The notes: generated by a model from the letters alone, not told the origin. DNA of 64,000 nucleotides from Acanthosepion pharaonis (GCA_903632075.3 CAHIKZ030000028.1:111001-175000), one strand, 5' to 3'. Counted from the stretch's first letter, positions 22,061 through 33,690 are shown. Made by a program: numbers and translations.

Positions 22061-23300
22061 TAAAGCATTTGTAATAACTACAGTGGAAGATTGTGGACTC
22101 CATGGTCATGACTGAGATTGAATAAAAAAACAAATATTATGTTCAATATCTACATCAGACCAGCCTGTACGCTGCTGATGGGAGGCCCAGCACTACCCTC
22201 AATTCTAATTGACTTGTGAATGAAAATTTTCTAATGTCTAATTAAGTGTTATTTGTTCCCAAAAGTTGAATTTATTTAGCTATTAATTTATTTTTTTCTG
22301 GTCAAGTGGGTGGCTGCCTTTGAAGATCCCATTTCACAGACTTTACTGTAGGTCATAAAAATCTCAAAATACAGACAGAGAAAATCATTTCCCATCCATT
22401 TCTATGTGGGTGTTTTGATCACAGCTAAGTTCCATCGGGTTACACTGGCGGTTTATTAACTTCCCCAGTCCCTTGACACCATGCATTTTATATATAACAA
22501 AAATAAAGTCAACATAGAAGAGCAACAACACAAAAAGATCTGTTGATCTAGGTAACCTTATAGGAATTTTGAACTGAACATTTTATTCAATCTATGTGGG
22601 TAGATTATTCTCATTCTACTGTCTCTGGATATCTCGTCTTGTTCTTAATACTGCACAATTATTGCTTTCTCTGTCTACATTGAGTCTAACTCTGAGTTTG
22701 CACTACCCAGTCTACAATTACTATGCTACCAAATTTATAAACCAATGCTTTACTCCACTAGGCTATGTTTGGTTATGTGAATTCTTACATTATTCTATTT
22801 TACTTTCACTGAATTTCTTTAAATACGTGCATTTTCAATCTCACTTATTTTCTCTTTAACCAACCAACTTGCAATTTATTAATTTCTTCCTAACACATAA
22901 ACAAAAAAAAATATATTCCACCTAGAAGACCAACAACACAAAAAGATTTTTTTTTCTCACCAATAACTGGAAAGAGTTTGAAAGAACTAATATGAATAAT
23001 TAGTTTCAAATGATATACTTAAATATAATTAAATTAATAACAAAGGAAAAATAGGTTTACCAGAACAAAAGAATTGAAGAAAGTGGAACAATACATTGTT
23101 ATTCAAGATATGTGGCCCTACTTAAACCCAAGTCCTTTTGTTTATTGAAAATAGAAACAAAAATTGTCTAGATTTAACCACTTTATCTTGACTGTATTTC
23201 AACAGTGGGTTACATTGAAGACCAAATGCTTCTTCTAAGTTGGGTCAAGTAATAATAGCATGAGTAATACTATAACTATTTTAAAGCTATCACAAATATA
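22061..23300. other. Intron sequence with a degraded family C copy at about 22545-22790
   Basis: ATCTAGGTAACCTTATAGGAAT, TTTTGAACTGAACATTTTAT and CTACAATTACTATGCTACCA match family C. The rest is unrecognised. Confidence 0.5.
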
Positions 23301-23304
23301 TTTA

Positions 23305-24523
23305 TTTTGGCAATGTTTAACCTTTATGTCTGCAAAAAATGTTGTGTCAAAAGGATGATTATTCTCTTGACACCACTATTACTTAATACCTTTTTGATTT
23401 ATTTACAAAATTTTAAAAATATATGAACCAAACTCAAAGCCATTTATGTACCTTTTATAAAGATTTATTATTCATCAGCTTACAAAGAAATAAATTTGAA
23501 AAGAAATCTTTTTATTAAGAAATTTATAAAAAATTACAAAATCAAAATATGTAAACCAACTGCAATGCAATATCTGTAGTAAAAATTACAAACATTCTGT
23601 AATTATAAAAACTTTAGGAAGATACACACTCAAAATATTGAGTGTTTGTGGTTTCACCTAAAAGCAAAAATTAAAAGAATGTTTTGTTCAGAAGAAGAAA
23701 TGCTCTCAACCTATTTTAGGAAATTTAGGTGCAAATGAAAAAAAAATGCCTGAAAAAAAAAAAAAAAAAAAAAAAAGAAAATTTCTAAATTTATAATTAG
23801 TTAAGGTCATTATATGTTAATTTAAATTTTCTTATTCACAGACATTTTTATGAATGAAAATTTATTTACAGATTTATTTCTTCATAAAATGGTAAATAAT
23901 AAATATTTTATTATAGTTGGTTTATATATGTGGGTTTCACCAAAAATGCCTTTTCCTCTTGCTTCAAAATCTAGTCACATGTAGGCAATGTGTCCCCCTG
24001 TGACTATTGAACTCTCACACACACTCAAGCAAGCACATTCTTATACCTAGTTTTAATGTCTTTTCCTTTGATTTCAATTGTGTACACATCTAATTCTTTT
24101 TGTTAATAATATGCATTAATTGTTGTTTGTTTTGAGATCTATATTTTGTGTTTCTTTTTGCCCAGACACACATGAGTTCACCAAATATTGTTTGCTGGAC
24201 AAATTTTTCAGGAGCCATAAACATTTTCTGAAAAATGTCTACACCGCACAACAAGAGAAATGATTCCCACAGCACATATTTTTATAATCTTATAAATATA
24301 AAATTATTCTTGTAAATAAGCAATCTAAATAAATAGTGTTTATCTTTGTTGCCAGTTCTCAATAGAGAAAATGTATAAATCCACTTTCATGTTTGGGTTT
24401 TATTAGAATTCTAAACATCACTTTTTAAAACCATAAACATTGCCAAGGTAGTCAAAAATGTATACATTAATAATGATGTCAAAGGAATAACTGTCCTTTT
24501 GACACACTGTTTTTTTTTTTCAG
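23305..24523. mobile_element. TIR-bearing DNA element M, copy 1, with an internal insertion
   Basis: The left end has TGTGTCAAAAGGATGATTATTC at about 23341. The right end has GAATAACTGTCCTTTTGACA then CACTG and a T run at about 24488-24520. These are inverted versions of each other. The interior matches 43385-44305 in the same order (TTTTATAAAGATTTATTATT, GATACACACTCAAAATATTG, TTCAGAAGAAGA). About 330 bp (23945-24275) is absent from the other copy. No transposase frame was seen, so it is non-autonomous. The superfamily is not clear. Confidence 0.78.
23945..24275. repeat. Insertion or retained segment inside DNA element M copy 1
   Basis: TAGTTGGTT..ATATTTTTATAATCTT is continuous at about 44052-44085 but split here by about 330 bp. 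It could be an insertion here or a deletion in the other copy. Confidence 0.6.
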
Positions 24524-24529
24524 GCATTG

Positions 24530-25120
24530 CCCTTCTTTTTTTTTACCTCCCATCCCAAGCAAGATGGTAATGCCACTAGTATGCAGGGTGGTTACAGGAA
24601 GTGAAAATGAGAGAAAAGACTGAGTATAGGGAGGATTTACAAAAGAAGAAAAGATGAACGGGATTCAAGAAGATAGAAGATGGCAATTGATGTTTCATTT
24701 AAATTTTTGTAAATGGAAGGGAGTTCCACTGTTGGGAAGTGTGAGCAAAGAAACTGTTGGAGTAGAAGTGGCAGTTGCATTTAACTATTTCAACAGTAAG
24801 CAGGTGGGACCTAAATGCCAATCTAGTAGTACACTTAAATTCATCTAGTTGGGACACCAGGGGAAAAAAAACTCATACTTCTTTAAAGTTTCATATCACA
24901 GAAAATCTTAGAAATAGGCATTATGAAAGTAAAATATTTATCTTAGAGACAGACAATGAAAAAATCTTCGGAAAGAGGGATGCTGAAAAGTTCTTGACCC
25001 AATTAAATTGCCAAATGATCAAGTATCAGAATTTTTCTATTTCTTGGGCTGAGAACTTTTCAGTACCTCCTAATTTATATGTCGAGCTAAATAGTCTATA
25101 GATCTGTACCTGGAGAGATT
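24530..25120 (-). mobile_element. LINE family A, 3' fragment, antisense
   Basis: On minus, the C-terminal signature (LATRSH region, SRLWNSL region) is damaged. The 3' end is a T-rich tract at 24530 directly beside the right end of element M. Confidence 0.75.
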
Positions 25121-25795
25121 TCTTTTTAATTTTTAAATTCAGCTGCTAATTGGAATACATGTTCCATTAACTGAGTACAACTGAGCCAACACTAGAGTGT
25201 CCTCTGACCTCTCCTGGACACAACCTTTGGCAGGATATTTTTATGGGAGATATCAGTTCTTAAACTCAAGCAGCAATAATGAAGAATTTCAATGATTTAC
25301 TGTTTGTTGATAAGGTATTTCCAGTAAATGGCAATTTCTTATTTCCTCCTTAAACAGGCCAGTACAGCCAGGCAAGAATGTTATAACAATGCGGCAGTGG
25401 AAGTGTTAGTAGGAATCACCATTTTGTCAGTGCTGTTTATTAGTGTGTTCATATCAGGATTATGAATTACCTGAAGGTGATGTTAAATTGTTCCTAATCT
25501 ATCATTGTGAGTTAAACATTTGTTCCATATTGATCACTGCTTACTTGCAATTGTTACCAAATTCATGTCTAAGAAGGAGACAGGTATGTTTGGGTTTGTG
25601 TTGATGAGGTGGTAGTCATCAGAGCCCAGACAAGAAGAATATACATTTTAATAAAAAATTTTCTAGAAGTGCTTATAAAAACATATATTTTACTAATGAT
25701 ACAATGTTCTTGTCTGGCAAAACGAAACATTGCAAAACTTGGAGTCAGTTCTTGATAAGTGCTATGAACTCTTTACATTTTTTATAAGAATGTAT
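25121..25795. other. Intron sequence, nothing recognised
   Basis: Unique-looking sequence ending in a short CAT microsatellite at 25798-25813. Confidence 0.5.
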
Positions 25796-25974
25796 ATCAT
25801 CATCATCATCATTTATTCAGTTAGTCCATTTTGCACCACTGTGCATTTCACAATTATGGTTCATGGTGACATTCAAGGCAGAATTGTGTAATGGCATTCC
25901 AGTTTCTTTTGCACGTTGAGGTTACCTTCTCCTTTTCAGAAGTTAAAGAGGCAGGACCTACAAGACAGCTGGTG

Positions 25975-26175
25975 GTTTGAATTCAGAGATTTCCTTTTCC
26001 TAGACTGGTTGCCAACCAAGGTTATTTACCCACAGTTGGAGAGGAGAGATGAATTTATACATTTCCCAAGGGTATTTATTAGCACATAAGTGTATGCAAT
26101 CAACTTGAGTGGAATTCAAACTCAGATCTCTGAGTCCTCAATCTGAACTGTTATCCATTACTCCACCATGATACC

Positions 26176-26180
<5 letters not shown>
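25975..26180 (-). mobile_element. SINE family 1, antisense, head and body present
   Basis: Minus strand: head with TAATGGATAACAG, GAGTTTGAATTCCAC (B box), GGGAAATGTATAAATTCATC, then AACCTTGGTTGGCAACCAGT. The left end at 25975 is the 3' phrase. Confidence 0.75.

Positions 26181-26213
<33 letters not shown>
26179..26213. repeat. TA microsatellite
   Basis: About 35 bp, at the head end of the antisense SINE. Confidence 0.95.
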
Positions 26214-26221
<8 letters not shown>

Positions 26222-26709
26222 TTTTAAAATTTGTTATATTTATAGGGAAAGAGTGCACAATATTAGAAAGGGGTCATTTTTAGATATAGATAATGTGCAT
26301 ATTAGAAATCAACACTGCATGGTGACAGTCAGTTTTATACCTCAAGCAATCTTCAGGTATGAAACCCTGTAACCCTACTCCTTGCACAGGGTCAAAATAC
26401 AGACTGCTGGAGGAATATGGGAAGCTGGGATAGGAAGAAAATGCTTTTTCTACTCCAATCTGTCTCAAGAAATCATGGCAATTTACAGAAAATAAAGTAA
26501 AAGGAATCTGTAGAGAGCTATGATCACCTACATCTGAAAGGGACATGACATTAAAAAAACAAAAAACAACTCACTAAACTGATGTGAATTTGAAAAGAAT
26601 TTTAACTTGTAATACTAATCATGAAAGCTATATTCTCTTGGATAACACTCTACTATCTCGCTAGTTATTCATATTTGGTCTACAAGTGCAGGGGCACCTA
26701 GAGAAAATC
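26214..26709. other. Intron sequence, nothing recognised
   Basis: The 88-codon minus-strand frame at 26280-26546 shows no family motif or splice borders that I trust. Confidence 0.45.
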
Positions 26710-26977
26710 TGTTATATTCCATGCTAATAGGAATCTGGAATGGACACACACGGTGGATAAATAGTAACAGGTTTATTGTAGAAACCAATACACCAAGCAA
26801 GGCAGTAATAGTTATGCACACGGTTGTTGCAGGTCAGTGTAGTTGTGTGCGTGCTGCTATCAGAAGGCCGCTAATTCTTGCAGAACCCAGCTCGGCTTTG
26901 CTGTCCTAACAGATACTTATAGGTGGTTACCACCTATAGTGCTGCCACTCATGGGGGTGGCAGGTTATTCCATCACA
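26710..26977 (-). mobile_element. Probable solo LTR, 268 bp, minus orientation
   Basis: On minus it begins TGTGATGGAATAACCTGCC and ends ATGGAATATAACA, the TG..CA borders of an LTR. A TATA-like TATAAGTA occurs early, and AATAAA occurs about 60 bp before the end, as expected for U3 and R. It is clearly GC-richer than its flanks. I saw no clear target-site duplication (AAATC on one side, TCAGA on the other) and no gag or pol nearby. An LTR retroelement origin is an inference. Confidence 0.55.
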
Positions 26978-27191
26978 TCAGAATCAAACTTACTATAAGA
27001 ATTATAGTTGGCAAGACTAGCTAAATAATCATTATGCCATAGCAAGGCCTTCCACTTTGCTGTTTGTTAACAAGCCATAAATATTGTTTCCCATAAATAT
27101 TGTTGAACTATTTTCAGTTGAAACAATGACAAACTTATCAACCTTTTGCAGGTTATTTAAGGCCAGACCATATTTTTAGATTGTAAGTCCT

Positions 27192-27345
27192 AATAATTAA
27201 CCCATAGGTAGAAAAAGAGGTAAATTCATACCTTTTTCAAGAGTATTTGCATGTACATGAATATAACCCAACTGGAATTGGATCTCTGCTCTCCATTTTC
27301 CAATTCAGAGACGTCATTCATTACACCACACGCACATCCAAACTT
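27192..27345 (-). mobile_element. SINE family 1, partial, antisense
   Basis: TAACCCATAGGTAGAAAAAG, AAATTCATACCTTTTTCAAG and the B-box region GATCTCTGCTCTCC match the copy at 2312-2470. Confidence 0.6.
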
Positions 27346-28215
27346 ACAACACCTAGTATTCAAAAGCGGTCACTGATCTAGGTACTGACAAGGCTCAAGG
27401 TTGCTTAACTTCAGTGATTGTATGAGAACCAATGTTTTAATGTGATATGGCCATAAGCCTCTACAATTGAATTACAATATATATAAAATTTTAAAACTCA
27501 TTGACTTATCTCACATTTGGAATTTTGTACCAATAATGAAACTAGTCAAACTCTTCAATATATTATTTATTTTTTTTTAAAAAAAAAGATGAATTTATTA
27601 TCTTAATAATGAAGGATTTTTTTTTAATTTAGTAGTTTCATAAAAACTATCATAACTTTTTTACTTTCCAAGGCAGCAGACCTCCTCAATTTGAGAAATC
27701 AGACACCAGATCACAAGTACAGAGGCTATAAATAGTACAGACAGTACACACATTTACTGTGTGCTGCTCAAATGAATTAAGTCGGTGCATAGTAGCAGGT
27801 AGTTGTTTTTACTTTATCATTTCATTTTATTTATTTATTTTTTTTTTTTACAAAATAGCACTTACATTTCCATTAGTGAGTTCTAAAAGACGAAAGGTAG
27901 ATTTAAATTACAAGAGCCAAGCTCTATCCTCATGGGAATACAATAACGAATAATGATTTTGTTTTTTTGGGTTTTTTTCTGTTCAGGTTCAGTGAACAGG
28001 ATTTTCTATAATTCCATAACTTTTTTTTCTTGTTCATTTTATATTTATTTTTCATCATACAAAGATAATATTACTCTTAACATTATCCATACCTTATATA
28101 TATTCACTAACCTTAACTTTTGGTACAAAGTTAAAGTTGTGGGACATTCTTCTAGTAATAACCTTCAAGACCAACACTGCTCTTGCGGAAAACATACCCT
28201 GATGCTTTATAGATT
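27346..28215. other. Intron sequence, nothing recognised
   Basis: Long T and A tracts; no exon seen. Confidence 0.5.
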
Positions 28216-28229
28216 TAACTAGACAGAAA

Positions 28230-28805
28230 TCTCTTATGGATCTGTAGAATAGTGAAGCTTGATTTAAATACCTTGAATGACAAAATGGAAAAATTCTGTG
28301 TAACATGTTTCAATTGCTCAAGAGGGCTTCATCAGACAACTGAAGTAATGTTTTCATTGATGGATTTATATGTGTGTAGGGGGAGATATAAATGTGAATG
28401 TCAATTATAAGTATGCTCTGGGAGGAAGTGCTGAAGATGTGGGAATGCTAAATTTAAAACTTTTAGTCTTTGAAAATTTTGGAGTTTTTAATTTTTTGTC
28501 TTCTAAAATGTCTAGACAAGACAGTTTAGCCAATCTCATCCAGATGCCTTTGTTTTTAATTGCTGCTATTTTTAATTACCCCACATTGTGAGTGAGATTG
28601 GTTAAATTGGGCCAACTTAAAATACAAAAATTTTAAATTTAACTTTCCCACATCATCAGCACTTCCTCTCGGTGTATAATTATAATCAACGTTTATGTTT
28701 ATATCTCACCTCTCCACTGTACACATATATAATTCCATCAGTCTGATGAATTCCTTTTCAAGCATGAAATGCATTACTCAGAATTTTTCCACTTTGTTAT
28801 TCAAT
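28230..28805. repeat. Foldback with hammerhead-like cores on both arms
   Basis: The left arm has GGGAGATATAAATGTGAATG, GTATGCTCTGGGAGGAAGTG and CATAATCCC-type words. The right arm returns with CACTTCCTCTCGG, CGTTTATGTTTATATCTC. Core CTGATGA occurs on minus at 28335-28329 and on plus at 28744-28750. On minus GAAACATGTT follows the hairpin region. Stem I is short. A partial copy lies at 46925-47105. Confidence 0.75.
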
Positions 28806-29114
28806 TGCCTAAATTTGTTCTGATAAAAAAAAATTTATGAATCATCTTCTGCCTTTAAAATTACTTAATTGTTTTTTTTTTCTTTTAAAATAGAGAGAAA
28901 AAATAAACAAAAGTGGAGTGCTTCACTTTAATTAGTTAGAACTTAAATACAGACAAAACAAATATTCTATAAAAACAAAAAACCTGATGCTGAGAAAACA
29001 AGTTTCCCTAAGAATATTTTAAAGTTTATTGGTTTTGATGTTTGGGAATAAAAGATATGTGAAAGTATAGAAATTTCAAATAACTTCAAGTAAATCAAAA
29101 TGTAAAAAGACATA

Positions 29115-29425
29115 ATATGTAGTACTAGATTGGCAATTAAGTCTCATTGTTTTACTGTTGAAATTGCTTTATGTGACCATAAGTTCTATTCTAATAGTTT
29201 CTTTTCTTGCACTTCTCACCTGTGGAGCTCTCTTTTGATTTCTTGCTTCACTACCACCCATGTTCTTCAAAAATTTAAATGCAATGTCAATTGCAATCTA
29301 CTGTCTTCCTGAATCCTGTTCTTTTTTTTTTTGTCCTTTCTTCTCATTAAAAACTTCTAATTCTCTTCCATTCCCAATAACCCCTTGCATTTTAGTGGCA
29401 TTATCACCTTACTTGGGGTAAAACT
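29115..29425 (+). mobile_element. LINE family A, 3' fragment
   Basis: The frame at 29130 reads FTVEIALCDHKFYSNSFFSC, TSHLWSSLLISC and FKCNVNCNLLSS. The tail ends at TTTTAGTGGCATTATCACC. Confidence 0.82.
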
Positions 29426-29429
29426 ATTA

Positions 29430-30010
29430 AAAAGAAAAATAAATATATAAAACATGAACAATTAAAACTAAATTAAAAAAGGCATGGGGGAGGGCAAATT
29501 CCTATTACCAAATATGTTTTCTATCTATTCCTTCAAGAAAAGCATTAACACCCCCGACCTCCAAATAACAAACCTCTATTGGGCATGACAATCTTGACAG
29601 CACAGAAATGGAAGGAGAAAATGTGTGGTTTACTAAGCAAATCTTAATAATGACAAATTCCTGAAGAGAAACAGGATCAATTACAAAATCAAGAGCTGAA
29701 CAATTTTAGAATAGAAAAGACATTAACACAATTTTTATCTGTTTATTGTTTTGTCACACTAAAGGAATAAACACAAAATGGGCTCTACTTTGGTTGCATG
29801 TTTACTGGAGATAGGCGACAGCTGCTGGTAATGTCACTAATACTGCTATCATGGTTTCATTGGTTTATAGTTTTAAAATTATTAAAAACAGAAAAGAGCT
29901 GTAAAAGATGATTCAAAATAAAAAAAAATTATTTGATGAATGCATTTTTTATTGCATCTTTAGCAAAAAATATATTTGTATAATTTGTCCATACATAAAT
30001 AATCCTGTCA
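29430..30010. other. Intron sequence, nothing recognised
   Basis: AT-rich, no supported exon. Confidence 0.5.
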
Positions 30011-30014
30011 TCTT

Positions 30015-30215
30015 TTTACAAGCCATGTCCCTTAAAGATATGGGCAATCATGACTCCCCACAGCTTCCTGTCTTTTGTTGTTCTAAGTAACTTCCGATTC
30101 TTTACCATCCCTCTTTGTCTTTCTTTCACTATTCATTCGCATAAATTCAAATTTGTTTATCACTCCCCCACCTACCACTTCTTTTGCCCTCAATATGTTC
30201 TGCAAGTGTTAAATT
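30015..30215 (-). mobile_element. LINE family B, 3' fragment, antisense
   Basis: Minus strand includes the tail words for KLWGVMIAHIF, and plus has CTTCCTGTCTTTTGTTGTTC as at 35600-35640. Confidence 0.65.
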
Positions 30216-30479
30216 TTCCAGTGTGAGTACAAAAGATAGAGAGTATTCCCTATAAATTATAATATTTTATAGTGTATGTGATCAGTGGAATAATTGTTGT
30301 CTTTAAATTTTGTAAATTAGATTTTATTTTTTAAATCATAACATTTAATATATTCAGTCAGAAGTATCATTGACTTTACAAGTACGAAATCATTTAATAC
30401 TGGAAAACTGTTTGTCAACATTTATAAACAACTATTTTTATAAATGAAATGACTTAGCACAAGAATACAAGATGAAGAT

Positions 30480-30875
30480 TTATTAACCTTAGCCTGCAAG
30501 GGTGGCTATTTAATCCCTGTTGCAGACAACTGCTCAGGCATATCTGTTTCTTCAATACCCAGAGAGAGCACACAATCTGGTATGATCAGCATTTGAACAC
30601 ACCAGTATGCGCAAGCCCTCTGCCACAATGACTTGTGACTTCATGCTAACACAACAATCGACAGCTTCCAAACAGTTTTTTTCTACCTAATTTAATTCAC
30701 AAGGCTTGGTTCAATCTGCACACTGGGATCATCTTTCAAAGCTGATACCATTAAAAAGTGCATCAGTGCCACTTGCATTGGCCCTGGCATGATTTAAACC
30801 TAATTTTCAAGATCAAAATGATAACGTTCTAACCATTTGTTCATCTCCAGTAAATACTAGCTAGCAACATATGGT
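30480..30875 (-). mobile_element. tRNA-headed SINE, family 2, antisense
   Basis: Minus strand: TGGTTAGAACGTTATC head, GGTTTAAATC at the B box, then AAAGATGATCCCAGTGTGC, GCATGAAGTCACAAGTCATT and GGGATTAAATAGCC. It is diverged from the 9604 copy. Confidence 0.7.
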
Positions 30876-30964
30876 ACACCAAAGAATTAACGTTTATAAA
30901 TCTATCTTTGTCTAGAATTTGACTTCTTAATTAGTACTTAATGATAACTATATTATAGTTTGAT

Positions 30965-31095
30965 ATGCTTAAAACTGGAAATCAAAGAGCCAAGTTTCAA
31001 TTTCAGTCAGGTTTGTTATATTCATTTACACACAAATAACCTTGGAAAAGGTATGAATCCACCCTCCCCCAACAAGGTATTGGTTATTTAGTAGA
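30965..31095 (+). mobile_element. SINE family 1, partial
   Basis: CAAGTTTCAATTTCAGTCAG, CATTTACACACAAATAACCT and GGAAAAGGTATGAATCCACC follow the family order; the tail is lost. Confidence 0.6.
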
Positions 31096-31099
31096 ACTT

Positions 31100-31800
31100 G
31101 TATCAGTAAATCATTATCTCCAAAAAATTTCTTACAATCCAAAGATATTTTCTGGTTTTAATTAATCTGCAAAAGGTTGATAAGCCATAAAAAACAAACC
31201 TATTATCAATATAGTTTAATACAGTTATGTACTACTCTTAATAGAGGAAAACTTCCAAGACAAATATTCACCTTCAGAAATGTAAACTATGATTAATTAC
31301 TGAATAGGAGACAATATACATGAAAATCAAAATTTATAAAGCTAATTCTTTATTATCTGAGTAATTCTTTATCTGTATTGTCAAAGCATATGCCACTGAG
31401 GACCATCTTCAAGGCCAAAGCAGAGACAAATATATGACAAGAAAATGGGACATATGCAAAGAATGCAATGCATGAAGTAAAGCATTAACAGATTCTCAGG
31501 AATCCTTTAACAATTTGGTTTAGTGCCAGGAGCAGAAAGAATTCCATGAATTTTGGAAGAGAGTCAAAGAGATTGGAAGTGATCAGTTCTTGAATTTCAA
31601 AGTGATCTTTTGCCCACTCAATTTGAACAGAAGAATTCTTTTGATGGACCACAAAAAGCAGAAGAGAAAAATGATTTGAAACTTGAAAGGAGGGAAAAAC
31701 TCTCAAGACACTGGCAAATGTTTTATTTTTTAGAGAAACTTTACTTAGAATTACTACACAGTTTTCTTAAATATTAAAATTTAAGCATTATTGTGATTTG
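31100..31800. other. Intron sequence, nothing recognised
   Basis: No exon or repeat that I can support. Confidence 0.45.
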
Positions 31801-31806
31801 TTCAAC

Positions 31807-31808
<2 letters not shown>

Positions 31809-31850
<42 letters not shown>
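31809..31850. repeat. TA microsatellite
   Basis: About 42 bp, 25 bp left of a long foldback. Confidence 0.95.
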
Positions 31851-31854
<4 letters not shown>

Positions 31855-31952
31855 CAAATATATGAATATAGATCCGATAGTATGAAGAAAAAATATAGGA
31901 AAAAACAAACAAAAATCCTAATATGCAATTATGCTGTTTTAATGTTAATATA

Positions 31953-31998
31953 ATGTCAACGTCGGACGTTTCGGTCTAGTAGACCATCTTCAGGACAT
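31953..31998 (-). ncRNA. Candidate type I hammerhead ribozyme motif, left arm
   Basis: Minus strand: stem I ATGTC (31998-31994) with GACAT (31957-31953), 5 bp. Core CTGAAGA at 31993-31987, one bulged U, stem II GGTCT/AGACC with loop ACT, then GAA. Stem III is ACGT/ACGT around CCG, 4 bp, and the residue before the 3' strand of stem I is U (GUU, an allowed NUH site). Every core position fits except the variable position 7 (A) and the bulge. Confidence 0.6.
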
Positions 31999-32250
31999 AT
32001 TCATAAAACATAATTAACATTAGACTATATTCAATTCAACATGAAAAGACGATGGACATAAGAGTAAGACTAATCAAAACAGACAACTGAAATTTTTCAA
32101 GATCAGCGTTCCGTTTCAATATGATCACGTCGGCGTCACGTGGACGATGTTGTGAAAATGTATTCCTAAAATATAGTATTTTGAATGAAAAATGAAAAGA
32201 ATTTTATTTTAATCTAAAACTTATATGTACGTTAATTATGTTTTATAAAT

Positions 32251-32296
32251 ATGTCCTGAAGATGGTCTACTAGACCAAAACGTACAATGTTGACAT
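32251..32296 (+). ncRNA. Hammerhead-like motif, right arm, G12 mutated
   Basis: Same layout as the left arm: ATGTC/GACAT stem I, CTGAAGA core, GGTCT/AGACC stem II. GAA reads AAA. Stem III is ACGT with ATGT around ACA, so a G-C pair has become G-U and pairing is kept. Confidence 0.45.
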
Positions 32297-32365
32297 TATA
32301 TTAACATTAAAACAGCATAATTGCATATTAGGATTTTTGTTTGTTTTTTCCGTATATTTTTCTTC

Positions 32366-32369
<4 letters not shown>

Positions 32370-32407
<38 letters not shown>
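32370..32407. repeat. TA microsatellite
   Basis: About 38 bp, at the right outer end of the long foldback. Confidence 0.95.
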
Positions 32408-32412
<5 letters not shown>

Positions 32413-32414
32413 AG

Positions 32415-32645
32415 AAAAGTTATAACTAAATTTGTTATGTTGGTGCTACTACACATGCGCACAAATGAGGGATGCTGGGAACTTCTTTTTTTTTTTTAAT
32501 CTAGCCAATTTCATTTACATCTTTCCATCGCTTTTGTTATTAGATAGCCCAGACAGTGTGATAATAGAAGTTTAAAATTAAAAATTTCCAGAATTCCTTG
32601 TTCGTGTGCATGTGTAGTCACACCAATGAAACAAATATAGTACAA
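32415..32645. repeat. Foldback, arms about 55 bp
   Basis: TTTGTTATGTTGGTGCTACT and ACACATGCGCACAAATGAGG return on the right as GTGCATGTGTAGTCACACCA and ATGAAACAAAT. Confidence 0.75.
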
Positions 32646-32796
32646 TGAAGTCCTAAAGGACAAAATGCATCACAAGAAAATATTTTTATACTTTGTCATA
32701 CATTTTCCCCTAATATTATTCTTGATATATAAAGATATATATCATTATCTCATATATGATTTAATATTGAATTTACTTGTTTGGATGAATACTTGC

Positions 32797-32799
<3 letters not shown>

Positions 32800-32841
<42 letters not shown>
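32800..32841. repeat. TA microsatellite
   Basis: About 42 bp, left of the family C foldback. Confidence 0.95.
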
Positions 32842-32845
<4 letters not shown>

Positions 32846-32894
32846 ATTGGGTCTGTACTGATCCTTCAGTATCTGTCTATATTTCTGAGATGAG

Positions 32895-33290
32895 GTATTA
32901 TGTACACTATTTACATTATTTGGACTATTGTCCTCATTTTTGTTGCCATATTTATCACAAAGTTTCAGCTGTTGTACGCTCCAGCCTTCTTCACTGTGCC
33001 ATGTGTCCTTGAGAACACATGGCATAGTGGCAGGACCCAAAGAGTGTGAGTTCAATACCTGGTGAAGGAAGTGAAGAACTTGGAGAGGGGAATTAACAGG
33101 AGATAACTGATAACTGACATCCATTAGACATAGCCCGTGGAAGTAGAACAGTCTACCCCAGCAAGTGAAATAAAGGGTTCAGTTTGACATTCCAACCACC
33201 TGAAGAAGGCCGGAGCATACAACAGCTGAAATGTTGTGATAAATATGGCAACAAAGATGAGGATAATAGTCTGAATAATGTAAATAGTGA
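32895..33290. repeat. Foldback of repeat family C
   Basis: Left arm: TTGTCCTCATTTTTGTTGCC, TCAGCTGTTGTACGCTCC, CCTTCTTCA. Right arm: CTGAAGAAGGCCGGAGCATA, AACAGCTGAAATGTTGTGAT, GGCAACAAAGATGAGGATAA. A short TA run (33289-33316) follows. The right arm has the CTGAAGA..GAAATGTTGT layout of the hammerhead-like modules. Confidence 0.88.
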
Positions 33291-33344
33291 ATATATATAT
33301 ATATATATATATATATGAATAATGACAAAAAAAAAACATTTTTT

Positions 33345-33425
33345 TAATGAAGTGTTTGATCTTCTGATGTACTTTATCATGGCTGGTGTCATCCTCTGGT
33401 GGACTTTATCAAGGCAAATTGAAGG
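33345..33425 (-). repeat. Two hammerhead-like cores in tandem
   Basis: Minus strand: TTTGCC then TTGATAA then AGTCCACCAGAGGATGACAC, followed after about 30 nt by ATGATAA then AGTACATCAGAAGATCAAAC. It looks like a head-to-tail pair of the UUGAUAA module. Confidence 0.5.
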
Positions 33426-33647
33426 ATTTTATTATGCAACAAGTATTCATAAACAGAAGTGAAAATATTGTTAGGTAATCAAAATTTCTAAATTTTTCAT
33501 ATTTTTCATATTCTTCAGGCTAACTCTGAAAGTCAAGATAAACTATGGTGGATGCTAAATGATGTATTTTAATATCAGTAAAAAAAGGTTACTCATAGTC
33601 TTTTTACAGATATATTTTTTATTTATATTTAAATTTTTAGACCCCCA

Positions 33648-33651
33648 TGTA

Positions 33652-33690
<39 letters not shown>
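33648..33690. repeat. GT then TA microsatellite
   Basis: A GTGTGT run of about 20 bp passes directly into a TA run. Confidence 0.9.

Larger units (their letters stand above)
31876..32370. repeat. Long foldback, arms about 150 bp, hammerhead-like module on each arm
   Basis: The arms run from ATGAAGAAAAA.TAT through CAAAAATCCTAATATGCAAT and CTGTTTTAATGTTAATATAA to ATGTTTTATGAATATGTCC-type words. The spacer is about 195 bp and has higher GC around 32100-32160. TA runs flank both outer ends (31809-31850, 32370-32407). Confidence 0.95.

Noticed and set aside
32665..33124. Open frames of 115 and 124 codons on opposite strands
   Set aside because: Both run through a TA microsatellite (Tyr-Ile repeats) and a foldback arm, so they are open by composition only.
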